DNA from: Campylobacteraceae bacterium
GTDB taxonomy: Bacteria > Campylobacterota > Campylobacteria > Campylobacterales > Sulfurovaceae
Assembly (NCBI GenBank): GCA_027023145.1
Contig: JALVWV010000050.1
Span: 1-17,040, forward strand
Direction of reading: 5' to 3'
Length of the DNA stretch: 17,040 nt
The position numbers and the translations under genes are program-made. Under the pieces are notes generated by a model that ran no database searches, was not told the DNA's origin, and saw only the letters and a program-made list of their open reading frames with translations. This document shows positions 1-7,543 of the stretch, in pieces. Positions within the stretch are counted from its first letter, which is position 1; each line of letters starts with the position of its first letter.

Positions 1-919
1 GGTGGTGGGCGAGGATGGCGTTTTCGCTGCTGTAGAGGTTGCCCGCGCCGAAAAGCTCTTCGGCCTTCTCAAGCCCCTGTTCGGTCATGACGATGGTGCG
101 GTTTTTCTCATCGACGATGAAATCGCCAGTCATGACTTTGTCTTCGCCGGGCTTGGCGGGGAGCTCTTCCCCTTTTTCAAGCTGGAGGGCGACGGTATTG
201 GCGGTGTAGTAATGGTTTTGATCCCGCTGAGCCGGCCCGGAGATGATGAGGGGGGTACGGGCTTCATCGATGAGGATGGAGTCCACTTCGTCGACAATGG
301 CGTAGAAATGATCCCGCTGAACTTTTTCATCGGCACGCACTTTCATGTTGTCCCGCAGATAGTCAAATCCGTATTCGTTGTTGGTGCCGTAGGTGATGTC
401 GGCATCGTACTGGGCTTTGCGCTCGGTTTCATCATCGATGGTGGAGGTGATGCAGCCGGTGGTGTAACCGAGGAAACTGTAGAGGCGTCCCATGTCGTCG
501 GCATCGCGCTGGGCGAGGTAATCGTTGACTGTGACGACGTGGACGCCCCGTCCGATCATGGCATTAAGGGCGACGGCGAGGGTGGCGACGAGGGTTTTCC
601 CTTCTCCGGTTTTCATCTCAGCGATGTCCCCTTCGTGGAGCACCATCCCCCCGACGAGCTGGACGTCGTAGTGGCGGAGTCCGAGTATCCGCTTGCTCGC
701 TTCGCGTGTGATCGCAAAGGAGTCGTAGAGGACATCATCGAGCGTTTGTTCTCCTGCCTGTACGGAAGTCTTCAAATCAGCAAACGCCGCCTGAAGTGCT
801 TCATCGCTCATCGTTTCGTAGTGTGCCTCGAGTGCGTTGATACGCTGGGCACGTTTGAGATAAGCCTTGACTTTTCGGTCATTGGCGGTTCCAAATACCT
901 TACTGAGTATGTTTGCCAT
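1..919 (-). CDS. secA: SecA preprotein translocase ATPase (N-terminal part; gene continues past the left edge)
   Basis: SecA is the cytosolic motor that drives unfolded preproteins through the SecYEG channel by ATP hydrolysis. The minus-strand reading begins [18 protein letters not shown], typical of SecA N-termini. About 306 codons are inside the window. They carry the Walker A region ([10 protein letters not shown], around 592-616), the NDYLAQRDA segment, the Q/T-rich stretch before [16 protein letters not shown], and the DEAD-like box [16 protein letters not shown]. The preprotein-crosslinking domain begins near the window edge, so the C-terminal half and any zinc-binding tail are not visible. 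The ATG at 917-919 is the first start giving this canonical N-terminus. The gene diverges from lolA, an arrangement also known from Helicobacter (HP0785/HP0786), so envelope-biogenesis genes share this intergenic region. A long open frame on the opposite strand over 2-949 is a shadow of this gene. Confidence 0.97.
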   Translation of the reverse strand, partial: MANILSKVFGTANDRKVKAYLKRAQRINALEAHYETMSDEALQAAFADLKTSVQAGEQTLDDVLYDSFAITREASKRILGLRHYDVQLVGGMVLHEGDIAEMKTGEGKTLVATLAVALNAMIGRGVHVVTVNDYLAQRDADDMGRLYSFLGYTTGCITSTIDDETERKAQYDADITYGTNNEYGFDYLRDNMKVRADEKVQRDHFYAIVDEVDSILIDEARTPLIISGPAQRDQNHYYTANTVALQLEKGEELPAKPGEDKVMTGDFIVDEKNRTIVMTEQGLEKAEELFGAGNLYSSENAILAHH

Positions 920-1032
920 AATCACCCATCCATTCAAAAATTGGTTTAATGCGGCACTATTCTATCGAAAAGTTGTGTAAAGGATGTTGATGGCGTTCCC
1001 AACGCGATCCAATCTGTTCGCAAGCCCCACTT

Positions 1033-1041
1033 TGCTATCAT
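1033..1041 (+). promoter_or_regulatory. Putative extended -10 promoter for the lolA operon
   Basis: TG-C-TATCAT matches an extended -10 element (TGn followed by TATAAT-like) 25 bp upstream of the lolA start. No good -35 is visible, as is common for the main sigma factor of Campylobacterota. On the opposite strand, TAGAAT (complement of 959-964) is a weak candidate -10 for secA. Inferred from sequence only. Confidence 0.35.
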
Positions 1042-1065
1042 AGGCTTTTTGATTTAAGGGTACAA

Positions 1066-1590
1066 ATGGTTTTATTTCGCATATTATTTACTTTTTTCCC
1101 GCTACTGCTTCTTGGTGGAATCCGTGTACCGGTACACGTCTCTGCCACATTTATTCAAAAAGTCACTACGCCGAAGAAAAAGGTCGTACGCTATACCGGA
1201 GAGCTTCTCCTGAACCGCTCGCGTGAGTTTCGATGGCGCTATAAGACCCCTACTAAGCGCGAAATCTGCGGGGATGGGGATCGGATACGGGTGATCGATC
1301 ATCGACTGCAACAGGTGGTAGTTTACAAGGTGGGTAGCTTACTGGATCTGATGCAACTGCTCAAACGAGCCAAACAATACCGGGGGGATCTGTACGTCAC
1401 ACGATATCACGGAGTTCAATACACACTCAAACTTGACCCCAAAGGGCAATTGGAGCAAATCGCCTATAAAGACAACATGGACAATGTTGTAAATATCCAT
1501 TTCCACAATGTCCATTATGGGGATGTCCCTTTTTCGGCAAAGCGCCTGCGCTGCCCTGTACCTAAAACCTATGATGTGATTGAGGGGTAG
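1066..1590 (+). CDS. lolA: LolA-like outer-membrane lipoprotein carrier protein
   Basis: Predicted periplasmic chaperone that takes lipoproteins released by LolCDE and carries them to the outer membrane. The 174-residue protein starts with a hydrophobic signal-peptide-like segment (about residues 3-26, LFRILFTFFPLLLLGG). The LolA signature order follows: F-Q (ATFIQKV), YTGELLLNRSREFRWRYKTP (the family's 'Y.G.l..krP.kfrW.Y..P' pattern), and a D-x-Q-(Q/A)-V-V strand (DHRLQQVVVYKV). AAGGG at 1056-1060 sits 5 nt before the ATG. The divergent secA neighbour strongly supports the family call, because lolA and secA are adjacent in other Campylobacterota. It is the first gene of a tight operon: the next start lies 4 nt after its stop. 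The sequence is divergent from enterobacterial LolA, so the call rests on pattern plus context. Confidence 0.82.
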   Translation: MVLFRILFTFFPLLLLGGIRVPVHVSATFIQKVTTPKKKVVRYTGELLLNRSREFRWRYKTPTKREICGDGDRIRVIDHRLQQVVVYKVGSLLDLMQLLKRAKQYRGDLYVTRYHGVQYTLKLDPKGQLEQIAYKDNMDNVVNIHFHNVHYGDVPFSAKRLRCPVPKTYDVIEG

Positions 1591-1594
1591 GTGG

Positions 1595-2137
1595 ATGTCT
1601 TCGTCATGGTTTGACCTTCTCAGCAGTGTGGATACGATGGTGGTTGGGAGTATTGTCGGTTCGGTGATTTTGGCATTCGTCCTTGTCGTTGCCGTCTTTT
1701 CCCTCAAGATAAAAGCGCTCCAGGATCACCTGGAAGAGATGAAGGAAACGATTGCTGAGCGGGATCATCGCATCCAAAGCGATCAGGAGAAGTTGACGAT
1801 CGCCCACCGGGAGGCTTCAGATTCTCAGACGATCATGGAGCACTTCCAGCGGCAGGAAAAGCTACTTATAAAAGAGACAATGGTGCTCCGAAAAGAGTTG
1901 AAGGAGGCACAAGAGGAGGCAAAGAGACTTCGTCTCGAAACCACCCGCTTATCCGAGGAGAAACATGCACTGGAAAAAACCATCGAGACATTTCGGGACG
2001 ATTTGAATCAGGCAGATTCTGAAGTGGAGGCGGCACGCAAACGCAATGAATTTTGGATCGCGCAGATCGCAGAGCTCCGTACCAAGCACGAAGCCCTCAA
2101 GCATAAACTCACTATGCAGGAGGAGCGTACAAAATGA
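1595..2137 (+). CDS. Membrane-anchored coiled-coil protein of unknown function
   Basis: The protein has 180 residues if it starts at ATG 1595, which is preceded by the purine-rich AGGGGTAGGTGG. A TTG at 1580 would add five residues and overlap lolA, so ATG is preferred. One hydrophobic helix lies at about residues 15-37 (MVVGSIVGSVILAFVLVVAVF). The rest is a long, highly charged heptad-like coiled coil (about 38-178) rich in E, K, R, Q and L. The expected topology is a short N-terminus outside or in the membrane and a long cytoplasmic rod, as in RmuC-, EzrA- or KfrA-like proteins, but no family motif is recognisable. It sits between lolA and a Crp/Fnr regulator, and its stop overlaps the next start (ATGA), so all three are probably co-translated. 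Function unknown; a structural or scaffolding role is only a guess. Confidence 0.75.
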   Translation: MSSSWFDLLSSVDTMVVGSIVGSVILAFVLVVAVFSLKIKALQDHLEEMKETIAERDHRIQSDQEKLTIAHREASDSQTIMEHFQRQEKLLIKETMVLRKELKEAQEEAKRLRLETTRLSEEKHALEKTIETFRDDLNQADSEVEAARKRNEFWIAQIAELRTKHEALKHKLTMQEERTK

Positions 2138-2805
2138 CCCCTTTGCAACTGGATACATTTGGTGTCATTGGTGAGGAGCTTCAAAATGAGTTTGAAACGC
2201 ATGGCACCATCGTTGCGTTTGATCGCAAAGAGTTGCCGTTTGACTACGACGATACCCTTCGGTATTTTTTTATCTTCCTCAGCGGCAAGGTCAAAATCTT
2301 CCAAATGAATCTGAACAACGCCAAAGAACAGACGATTTATCTGATGAGTCGGGGGGATATGTTTGACACGGTTTCTCTGCTTGATGGGCAGACGCATGAG
2401 GTGATGGTAGAAACCCTCGAGGCGGGGAGCGCTTTGCGCCTGCCCATCGGCAAAGCACGGGAGTGGATGTACGACTATCCGGTCTTCGGGGAAATCATCC
2501 TCAAGTATGTCGCTCGTCAATTACGCCAGGTGGAGGAGTTGGCGACCGACCTGACGCTGTTTGATACTCAGGAGCGTTTGTTGAAACTTATTGTTCAAAA
2601 TATGGAGCGCAAGGATGCGCAGGGACACGGGATCCTTGACGGTCTCTCCCATACTGAACTGGCCAACCTTATCGGTACGGTACGCCATGTCGTCGATCGT
2701 CACATGAAGAAGCTCAAGGAGGAGGGAGTGCTCGAAAATACCCGCAAGAAGATTACGCTCAAAAACCAAGAGAAACTGCTTGAGCGGATCAAAAACCTCA
2801 TCTGA
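2134..2805 (+). CDS. Crp/Fnr-family transcriptional regulator
   Basis: A 223-residue regulator. Residues about 10-125 form a cyclic-nucleotide-binding-type beta-roll (FFIFLSGKVKIFQMN … YLMSRGDMFDTVSLLDG … ALRLPIGKAREWM). A long dimerisation helix follows (about 125-150), then a winged helix-turn-helix (about 170-200; LSHTELANLIGTVRHVVDRHMKKLKEEGVL). The recognition helix carries R-H-x-V-D-R as in the Crp family (usually R-x-T-V-S/T-R). The canonical cAMP-phosphate pocket residues are not evident, and there is no cysteine at all in the protein. An Fnr-type iron-sulfur cluster is therefore excluded and cAMP binding is unlikely; the ligand is unknown. AGGAGGAG (2118-2125) gives an 8-nt spacing to the ATG, which overlaps the preceding stop. 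It is the last gene of the lolA operon and ends 4 nt from the convergent tgt stop. Confidence 0.9.
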   Translation: MTPLQLDTFGVIGEELQNEFETHGTIVAFDRKELPFDYDDTLRYFFIFLSGKVKIFQMNLNNAKEQTIYLMSRGDMFDTVSLLDGQTHEVMVETLEAGSALRLPIGKAREWMYDYPVFGEIILKYVARQLRQVEELATDLTLFDTQERLLKLIVQNMERKDAQGHGILDGLSHTELANLIGTVRHVVDRHMKKLKEEGVLENTRKKITLKNQEKLLERIKNLI

Positions 2806-2809
2806 TCTT

Positions 2810-3928
<1,119 letters not shown>

Positions 3929-3980
3929 GAGTTGTGATCCTGTCAAAAAAGTAGTGGTATTGTATCTAAAATGTAGTCTC

Positions 3981-4346
3981 TTAAAGGAGTTTAATTCCCT
4001 TGATGTACTTGAAATCTTTGGTATTGTAGGTCAAAAGTGCAACCCTTGAGACCAACGCCGTGGCAGCGACAAGACCATCCGGGATATCGAGTGTGTGGCT
4101 TTTGGCGTAGGTTTTGATGAGTTGGGTGGCGTGGGATGAGATGGTTTCGTTCAGGTGGATGATTTCGAAAAGAGATACAAACTTCTCCAGCTTGCTTATT
4201 TCGGCTTTGTTGCGTACTCCATAGTAAAGTTCCATCACGGTGATGGATGATATAGCAAGCGTTTGATTCAGGCTTTGGACGTGTTCGATTGTTTTGCGGT
4301 TGCCTTTCAATATCTCGATAAGGATGTTGGTATCCAGCAGGATCAT
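3981..4346 (-). CDS. vapC: VapC-type PIN-domain toxin (endoribonuclease)
   Basis: Toxin of a type II toxin-antitoxin pair; PIN-domain VapC proteins cut RNA (initiator tRNA, rRNA or other tRNAs) using a Mg2+ site of acidic residues. The 121-residue protein shows the whole PIN signature: D5 in [10 protein letters not shown]39 in [10 protein letters not shown]87/D90 in [13 protein letters not shown], and the C-terminal TYNTKDF (T106, N108, D111). The start at ATG 4344-4346 overlaps the antitoxin stop by ATGA, which argues for translational coupling. The reading frame remains open upstream but is then antitoxin sequence. It lies on the same strand as tgt, 52 nt upstream of it, so read-through into tgt is possible. 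All catalytic acids are present, so the toxin looks intact. Confidence 0.93.
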   Translation of the reverse strand: MILLDTNILIEILKGNRKTIEHVQSLNQTLAISSITVMELYYGVRNKAEISKLEKFVSLFEIIHLNETISSHATQLIKTYAKSHTLDIPDGLVAATALVSRVALLTYNTKDFKYIKGIKLL

Positions 4347-4567
4347 TTCCAGGCGTCCCTTCGGATACTTTCCTGAGTAATGTCCCTTCCGCTCCACATG
4401 CTGGCAAATTGATCAAAATCACTTTTTTGGGGTTTTCCCCGTTTCTGTTTCAGATCCCGCTTGAGAGCATCACGGATGTAGGCAGAGAGAGAAACTCCCA
4501 GCGCATTGGCATGCGCCTTGATCTCCGCAAAAAATGGCTCTTCGAAATAGATTTGTGTTCGATGCAT
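4343..4567 (-). CDS. vapB: Ribbon-helix-helix antitoxin paired with the PIN toxin
   Basis: A 74-residue protein. Residues 1-42 (RTQIYFEEPFFAEIKAHANALGVSLSAYIRDAL, given in part) fit a CopG/Arc ribbon-helix-helix DNA-binding domain: one beta strand followed by two helices with the G-x-S-x-S-x-Y-I turn. The basic/acidic tail (about 43-74, ending [19 protein letters not shown]) is the expected toxin-neutralising segment. The start is the ATG at 4565-4567, because AGGAGGT lies 5 nt before it; the longer open frame upstream has no such site. It is the first gene of the vapBC operon and presumably represses it through an upstream palindrome. The antitoxin subtype name is by analogy. Confidence 0.88.
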   Translation of the reverse strand: MHRTQIYFEEPFFAEIKAHANALGVSLSAYIRDALKRDLKQKRGKPQKSDFDQFASMWSGRDITQESIRRDAWK

Positions 4568-4588
4568 GCAGACCTCCTGTACACCATT

Positions 4589-4607
4589 ATCATACATTAC
4601 TATAGTA
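4589..4607 (-). promoter_or_regulatory. Candidate vapBC promoter and operator palindrome
   Basis: Upstream of vapB, a 10-bp perfect palindrome TACTATAGTA (4598-4607) lies next to a TATGAT/GATAAT -10-like segment (minus strand, 4594-4586), about 20 nt before the start codon. The arrangement fits ribbon-helix-helix autorepression; no -35 is clear. Inferred from sequence. Confidence 0.45.
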
Positions 4608-4704
4608 GAAAATGGATAAAATAATAATGGCAAATTAAAGTCTTCCTTAGTCTTTCATACTAAAATAGGTCAAAGGTTATTACTGCACCAATAAATAGTC
4701 TTTT

Positions 4705-4740
4705 CTGGTTCCATTATCTCCCGACATGGAACCAGTGAAC
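4705..4740. repeat. 36-bp hairpin repeat, left copy
   Basis: A perfect 10-bp inverted repeat (CTGGTTCCAT 4705-4714, ATGGAACCAG 4726-4735) encloses an 11-nt loop (TATCTCCCGAC) and is followed by TGAAC. A second copy in the same orientation lies at 7441-7476 (33 of 36 identical). The two copies bracket the ATPase and Fic genes. A degenerate third copy may lie at 5788-5810. No protein or RNA family is recognised in it. Confidence 0.85.
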
Positions 4741-4915
4741 GTTTGGGGGCTGGGTCGTTTTTTGTTACTGGAGTTATGGTACAATAACGTATGGCAGATA
4801 TAGATGAAGTAAAACGTCTGAAACAGCATCAATACTGTCTATTCTCACACGTCATTTTCCAGTTTTATATCCTTGAGGAAAACCAGTAATCCCGTGAAAG
4901 CATAAAGGCTGAAAG
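4741..4915. other. Non-coding leader of the ATPase gene; possible 32-codon ORF
   Basis: AT-rich DNA between the left hairpin repeat and the ATPase. TACAAT at 4780-4785 is a possible -10 element without a convincing -35. A short open frame, 4791-4889 on the plus strand (32 residues, MADIDEVKRLKQHQYCLF…), has no ribosome-binding site and no recognisable family; at best it would be read from a leaderless transcript or is the remnant of a larger gene. Nothing else is seen in the gap 4568-4915 apart from the repeat and the vapB promoter. Confidence 0.3.
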
Positions 4916-5632
4916 TTGGACATCGGCTCCCCTTTTCTATTAAACATCTCTGCTCCGAAAGAGACATTCGATCAGGACAGTTTCCCTTTTAACATACCTG
5001 CATTTTCCGATGGAATCACCATCAAATTAGACACACCGGTCACTTTTTTTGTCGGCGAAAATGGAAGCGGCAAATCTACACTGCTTGAAGCACTGGCTGA
5101 GCATTGCGGGTTTCACGCTGAAGGCGGCAATAGAGATCATTACCGAGAAGTGTTCGAAGAGCGTTCCCCGCTGGCGCAAGCTTTGCGTTTATCCTGGTTT
5201 CCCAAAACCAATGACGGTTTTTTTATGAGAGCAGAGAGTTTTTTTGCGTTTACAAAGTACATCGAATCGGTATCGAATATGAGAGCATACGGAGGCAAAG
5301 CCCTCAGCCAGCAGTCGCATGGCGAGTCCTTTCTGGCTCTTTTTTCCAACAGGTTTGAGCAGGGGATATACTTGCTGGATGAACCCGAAGCCGCGCTTTC
5401 ACCGCAAAGGCAACTGACTTTTTTGAGTATCATGCATCAACTGACATCTAGAAAAGATGCCCAATTTATCATCGCAACCCATTCGCCGATACTTCTTGCT
5501 TTTCCTGATGCGAAAATCATAAGCTTCGATGACAACTTGCAGGAGATTCATTACGAAGATACAGAGCACTATACCCTGACAAAAGATTTTTTAAATAAAC
5601 CGGAAAAATATTTCAGGCATCTGTTTTCATAG
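4916..5632 (+). CDS. Stand-alone predicted ATPase (AAA_21 / COG3910-like, SMC/ABC-type fold)
   Basis: A 238-residue single-domain ATPase with a complete set of ABC/SMC-type motifs: Walker A GENGSGKST (47-55), a signature-like SHGES (134-138), Walker B IYLLDEPEA (D155, E156), a D-loop-like ALSPQRQ, and a switch His in ATHSP (H189). There is no membrane segment, nuclease (TOPRIM) or zinc-hook insert, so it is not an OLD or Rad50 protein. It resembles the uncharacterised 'predicted ATPase' group COG3910, whose substrate is unknown. The start is TTG 4916; an in-frame TGA (4910-4912) just upstream excludes a longer form, and AAAGG lies about 8 nt before it. It is followed after 272 bp by the Fic gene and flanked by a hairpin repeat. 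It could belong to a defence-type cassette, but that is inference from context only. Confidence 0.88.
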   Translation: MDIGSPFLLNISAPKETFDQDSFPFNIPAFSDGITIKLDTPVTFFVGENGSGKSTLLEALAEHCGFHAEGGNRDHYREVFEERSPLAQALRLSWFPKTNDGFFMRAESFFAFTKYIESVSNMRAYGGKALSQQSHGESFLALFSNRFEQGIYLLDEPEAALSPQRQLTFLSIMHQLTSRKDAQFIIATHSPILLAFPDAKIISFDDNLQEIHYEDTEHYTLTKDFLNKPEKYFRHLFS

Positions 5633-5825
5633 AAGGATCTCAGTTTAAAAATTTGTATTGTTACAGAGAATAACTACGCAAAAAAAGAAATATATAAACC
5701 TTTTTGTTCATTACAATGGTTTATTTACGCTAAGGAGGCAGTGAACGTAATCGCCCTTTCCATAAATTAAGAGTTTACATTTTTACGATTATATTCTCGA
5801 TATGGAACCAATGATATCCACCTAT
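5633..5825. other. AT-rich spacer between ATPase and Fic genes, with decayed repeat
   Basis: No gene is supported. A strong Shine-Dalgarno sequence (AAGGAGG, 5732-5738) precedes only a 9-codon frame (GTG 5741 to TAA), which looks like a remnant. CAGTGAACGT at 5739-5748 also occurs at the end of the left hairpin repeat (4733-4742). TCGATATGGAACCA at 5797-5810 resembles the second half of the hairpin repeat. TTTACATT at 5774-5781 is an inverted copy of the motif repeated at 5826-5889. Confidence 0.4.
5788..5810. repeat. Degenerate third copy of the hairpin repeat
   Basis: The right half CGATATGGAACC is identical to the copy at 7441-7476, and the preceding ATTAT-rich stretch aligns with a 1-nt shift. 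The left stem arm is missing, so no hairpin can form. It sits between the ATPase and Fic genes in the same orientation as the two intact copies. Confidence 0.4.
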
Positions 5826-5889
5826 AAAGTAATGTAAACAATTAACACTAAAATAATGTAAACAGTGTATAATAAGCTAATGTAAAAAG
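5826..5889 (+). promoter_or_regulatory. Three-iteron operator array over the Fic promoter
   Basis: A 16-bp motif (AAxxTAATGTAAAcAr) occurs at 5826-5841, 5850-5865 and 5874-5889 with an exact 24-bp period; the core TAATGTAAA is identical in all three. An inverted core (TTTACATT) lies at 5774-5781. A perfect -10 TATAAT (5868-5873) falls between iterons 2 and 3. TTAACA (5842-5847) is a possible -35, although the 20-bp spacing is long. The placement suggests a repressor that covers the promoter. The N-terminal winged-helix region of the Fic protein itself is the obvious candidate, by analogy with AbiEi antitoxins; this is untested. Confidence 0.6.
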
Positions 5890-5904
5890 GAAATAAGGAA
5901 AATT

Positions 5905-7419
5905 TTGAGCAACAAATTGTTAGCAAAAGCTCTTGAGGAGCTGCATCAACTGCAAAAACAGGGCAGCATATTCAGAAGCAGCGACTTCAGCGGTAAAAAC
6001 AGGACTTACCTGAAAAAAGCAGGCTACATCAAGCCCATCATTCGCGGATGGTATCATCAATCACACCCTGCGGACAGAGACGGTGACAGCACGGCCTGGC
6101 ATTCAGGATATTGGGAGTTTGTCGCAAAATATCTGCACGAACGATTCGGTGATGATTATTGTCTGAACCCTGAAATATCATTGCTGATCCACACCCGATA
6201 CTCCATCATACCGAAGCAAATCGTAATCATCACAAAAAAAAGTTCCACGGCAAAAGTGACTTTGCCCCATAACAGTTCTCTGTTTATCTATCCTGAAAAA
6301 AAACGATTTCCCGATGAGACTGTCAGGGTAAACCATCTCAATATCTATACTCTGGAAGAAGCGTTATGCAGAGTAGGTATACGTTTTTTCAGGGACAATC
6401 AGGAAGAGATTGAGATAGCTCTGAGTATGATAAAAGATATCTCCGGCGTACTCAACATACTGCTGACAAGAGACAGGATGGATGATGCGGCAAGCCGGAT
6501 ATGCGGTGCTTTGAAGTTGGCAGGCAGAGAAGAGGATGCCTTGCGGTTAAAACGCGTTTATGAAACGACTACCTTCAAGCCTGTATCGACTGCAAATCCA
6601 TTTGATAAGCAGGAACCGTTTCTGGTGTCATCAACAAAGCACAACCCCTATTCGCTTCGTCTGCAAAGTATCTGGACAAAATACAGCACGATCATAGCAT
6701 CCATGGATATCAACCCGAAAAAACAAAAAACACCTATTGACATCGAAAAGATCATCGAAGATATGGAAGAGAAATATCAGGCGGATGCCTATCACTCTTT
6801 GTCCATCGAAGGGTATCAGGTATCGCGGGAGCTTATCGATAAAGTCTCCAGCGGGAAATGGAACCCCGCACAAAACCGTGAAGACAAAGATATCAAAAAT
6901 GCTCTGGCAGCGAGAGGATATTATGAAGCATTTGAAACCGTGAAACAAACCATTATCCACTCCATACAAAAGGGTGAAGAGATAACCCGGAAGCTCGCAG
7001 CAGAACACCATAAATGGTATCATCAGCTGTTTGCTCCCAGCGTACGAACCGGCATCATAGAAGCAAAGCATCTGGCAGGATACCGAACGCATCAAGTGTA
7101 TCTGCGTGGTTCACAGCATGTACCTTTTCCCAGAACAGCTGTCGTAGATGCCATGGAGACTTATTTTGAGCTGCTTGAAAAAGAACAGGATCCCATAGTG
7201 TGTGCCATTCTGGGGCATTTTGTATTTGGATTTATCCATCCGTATATGGACGGCAATGGCAGGATGGCTCGTTTTGTTATGAATGCTATATTCGTTTCCA
7301 ACGGCTATCCGTGGGTCGTAATCAAAGTAGAAGATCGCAATACCTACATGCAGGCATTAGAGCGTGCAAGTGTCGATGGAGATATCAAACCTTTTGCTCG
7401 ATTTGTTCTGGAAAATTGA
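5905..7419 (+). CDS. Fic-domain protein with N-terminal AbiEi-antitoxin-like winged-helix region
   Basis: A 504-residue two-part protein. Residues 1-60 (ALEELHQLQKQGSIFRSSDF … YLKKAGYIKPIIRGWYHQ) look like the winged-helix start of AbiEi-type antitoxins/regulators. Residues about 60-230 continue that region (the GDSTAWHSGYWEF segment is typical of this subgroup). Residues about 290-504 are a Fic domain with the catalytic motif HPYMDGNGRMAR (His445), which transfers a nucleoside monophosphate, usually AMP, to a protein hydroxyl. A flap YLRGSQHVPFP lies before it. The inhibitory-helix motif S298-x3-E302-G303 is present on the N-terminal side of the Fic core, making it a self-inhibited class II Fic enzyme. 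The start is TTG 5905, with AAGGA about 6 nt upstream; no ATG lies near. The gene lies downstream of an iteron-covered promoter and 21 nt before the right hairpin repeat. The target protein is unknown. Confidence 0.92.
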   Translation: MSNKLLAKALEELHQLQKQGSIFRSSDFSGKNRTYLKKAGYIKPIIRGWYHQSHPADRDGDSTAWHSGYWEFVAKYLHERFGDDYCLNPEISLLIHTRYSIIPKQIVIITKKSSTAKVTLPHNSSLFIYPEKKRFPDETVRVNHLNIYTLEEALCRVGIRFFRDNQEEIEIALSMIKDISGVLNILLTRDRMDDAASRICGALKLAGREEDALRLKRVYETTTFKPVSTANPFDKQEPFLVSSTKHNPYSLRLQSIWTKYSTIIASMDINPKKQKTPIDIEKIIEDMEEKYQADAYHSLSIEGYQVSRELIDKVSSGKWNPAQNREDKDIKNALAARGYYEAFETVKQTIIHSIQKGEEITRKLAAEHHKWYHQLFAPSVRTGIIEAKHLAGYRTHQVYLRGSQHVPFPRTAVVDAMETYFELLEKEQDPIVCAILGHFVFGFIHPYMDGNGRMARFVMNAIFVSNGYPWVVIKVEDRNTYMQALERASVDGDIKPFARFVLEN

Positions 7420-7440
7420 AGAATGAGAATATACAATCTC

Positions 7441-7476
7441 CTGGTTCTATTATCTCCCGATATGGAACCTGTGAAC
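7441..7476. repeat. 36-bp hairpin repeat, right copy
   Basis: Same orientation as the copy at 4705-4740, differing at 3 of 36 positions (8th C to T, 21st C to T, 30th A to T). The stem is weakened to one G-T pair and one mismatch. It begins 21 nt after the Fic stop and ends 67 nt before aroB, so with the left copy it exactly frames the ATPase-Fic pair. It could also act as a weak hairpin between the two transcription units, but no T-run follows. Confidence 0.85.
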
Positions 7477-7543
7477 CTTACGCAAACACACCATTAACAC
7501 ATTTGCGATAAAATATCCCAAAAATTCCAGCAAGGACACCGCC

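Noticed and set aside
2..949. Long open reading frame on the plus strand
   Set aside because: Opposite strand of this stretch encodes a textbook SecA N-terminus; the plus-strand frame has no recognisable motif and is a shadow.
4705..4740. tRNA fragment (GGTTC as in a T-arm)
   Set aside because: The position expected to pair with G53 is not C and no acceptor stem or CCA context follows; the match is limited to GGTTC.
5826..5889. Short CRISPR-like array or plasmid-type origin iterons
   Set aside because: Only three imperfect 16-bp units with 8-bp spacers, overlapping a promoter; no cas or rep gene, so a regulatory array is the simpler reading.
4705..7476. Integron-type attC sites or insertion-sequence ends
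   Set aside because: The 36-bp repeats lack the GTTRRRY/RYYYAAC core sites of attC, there is no integrase or transposase, and no target-site duplication was found at the outer borders.
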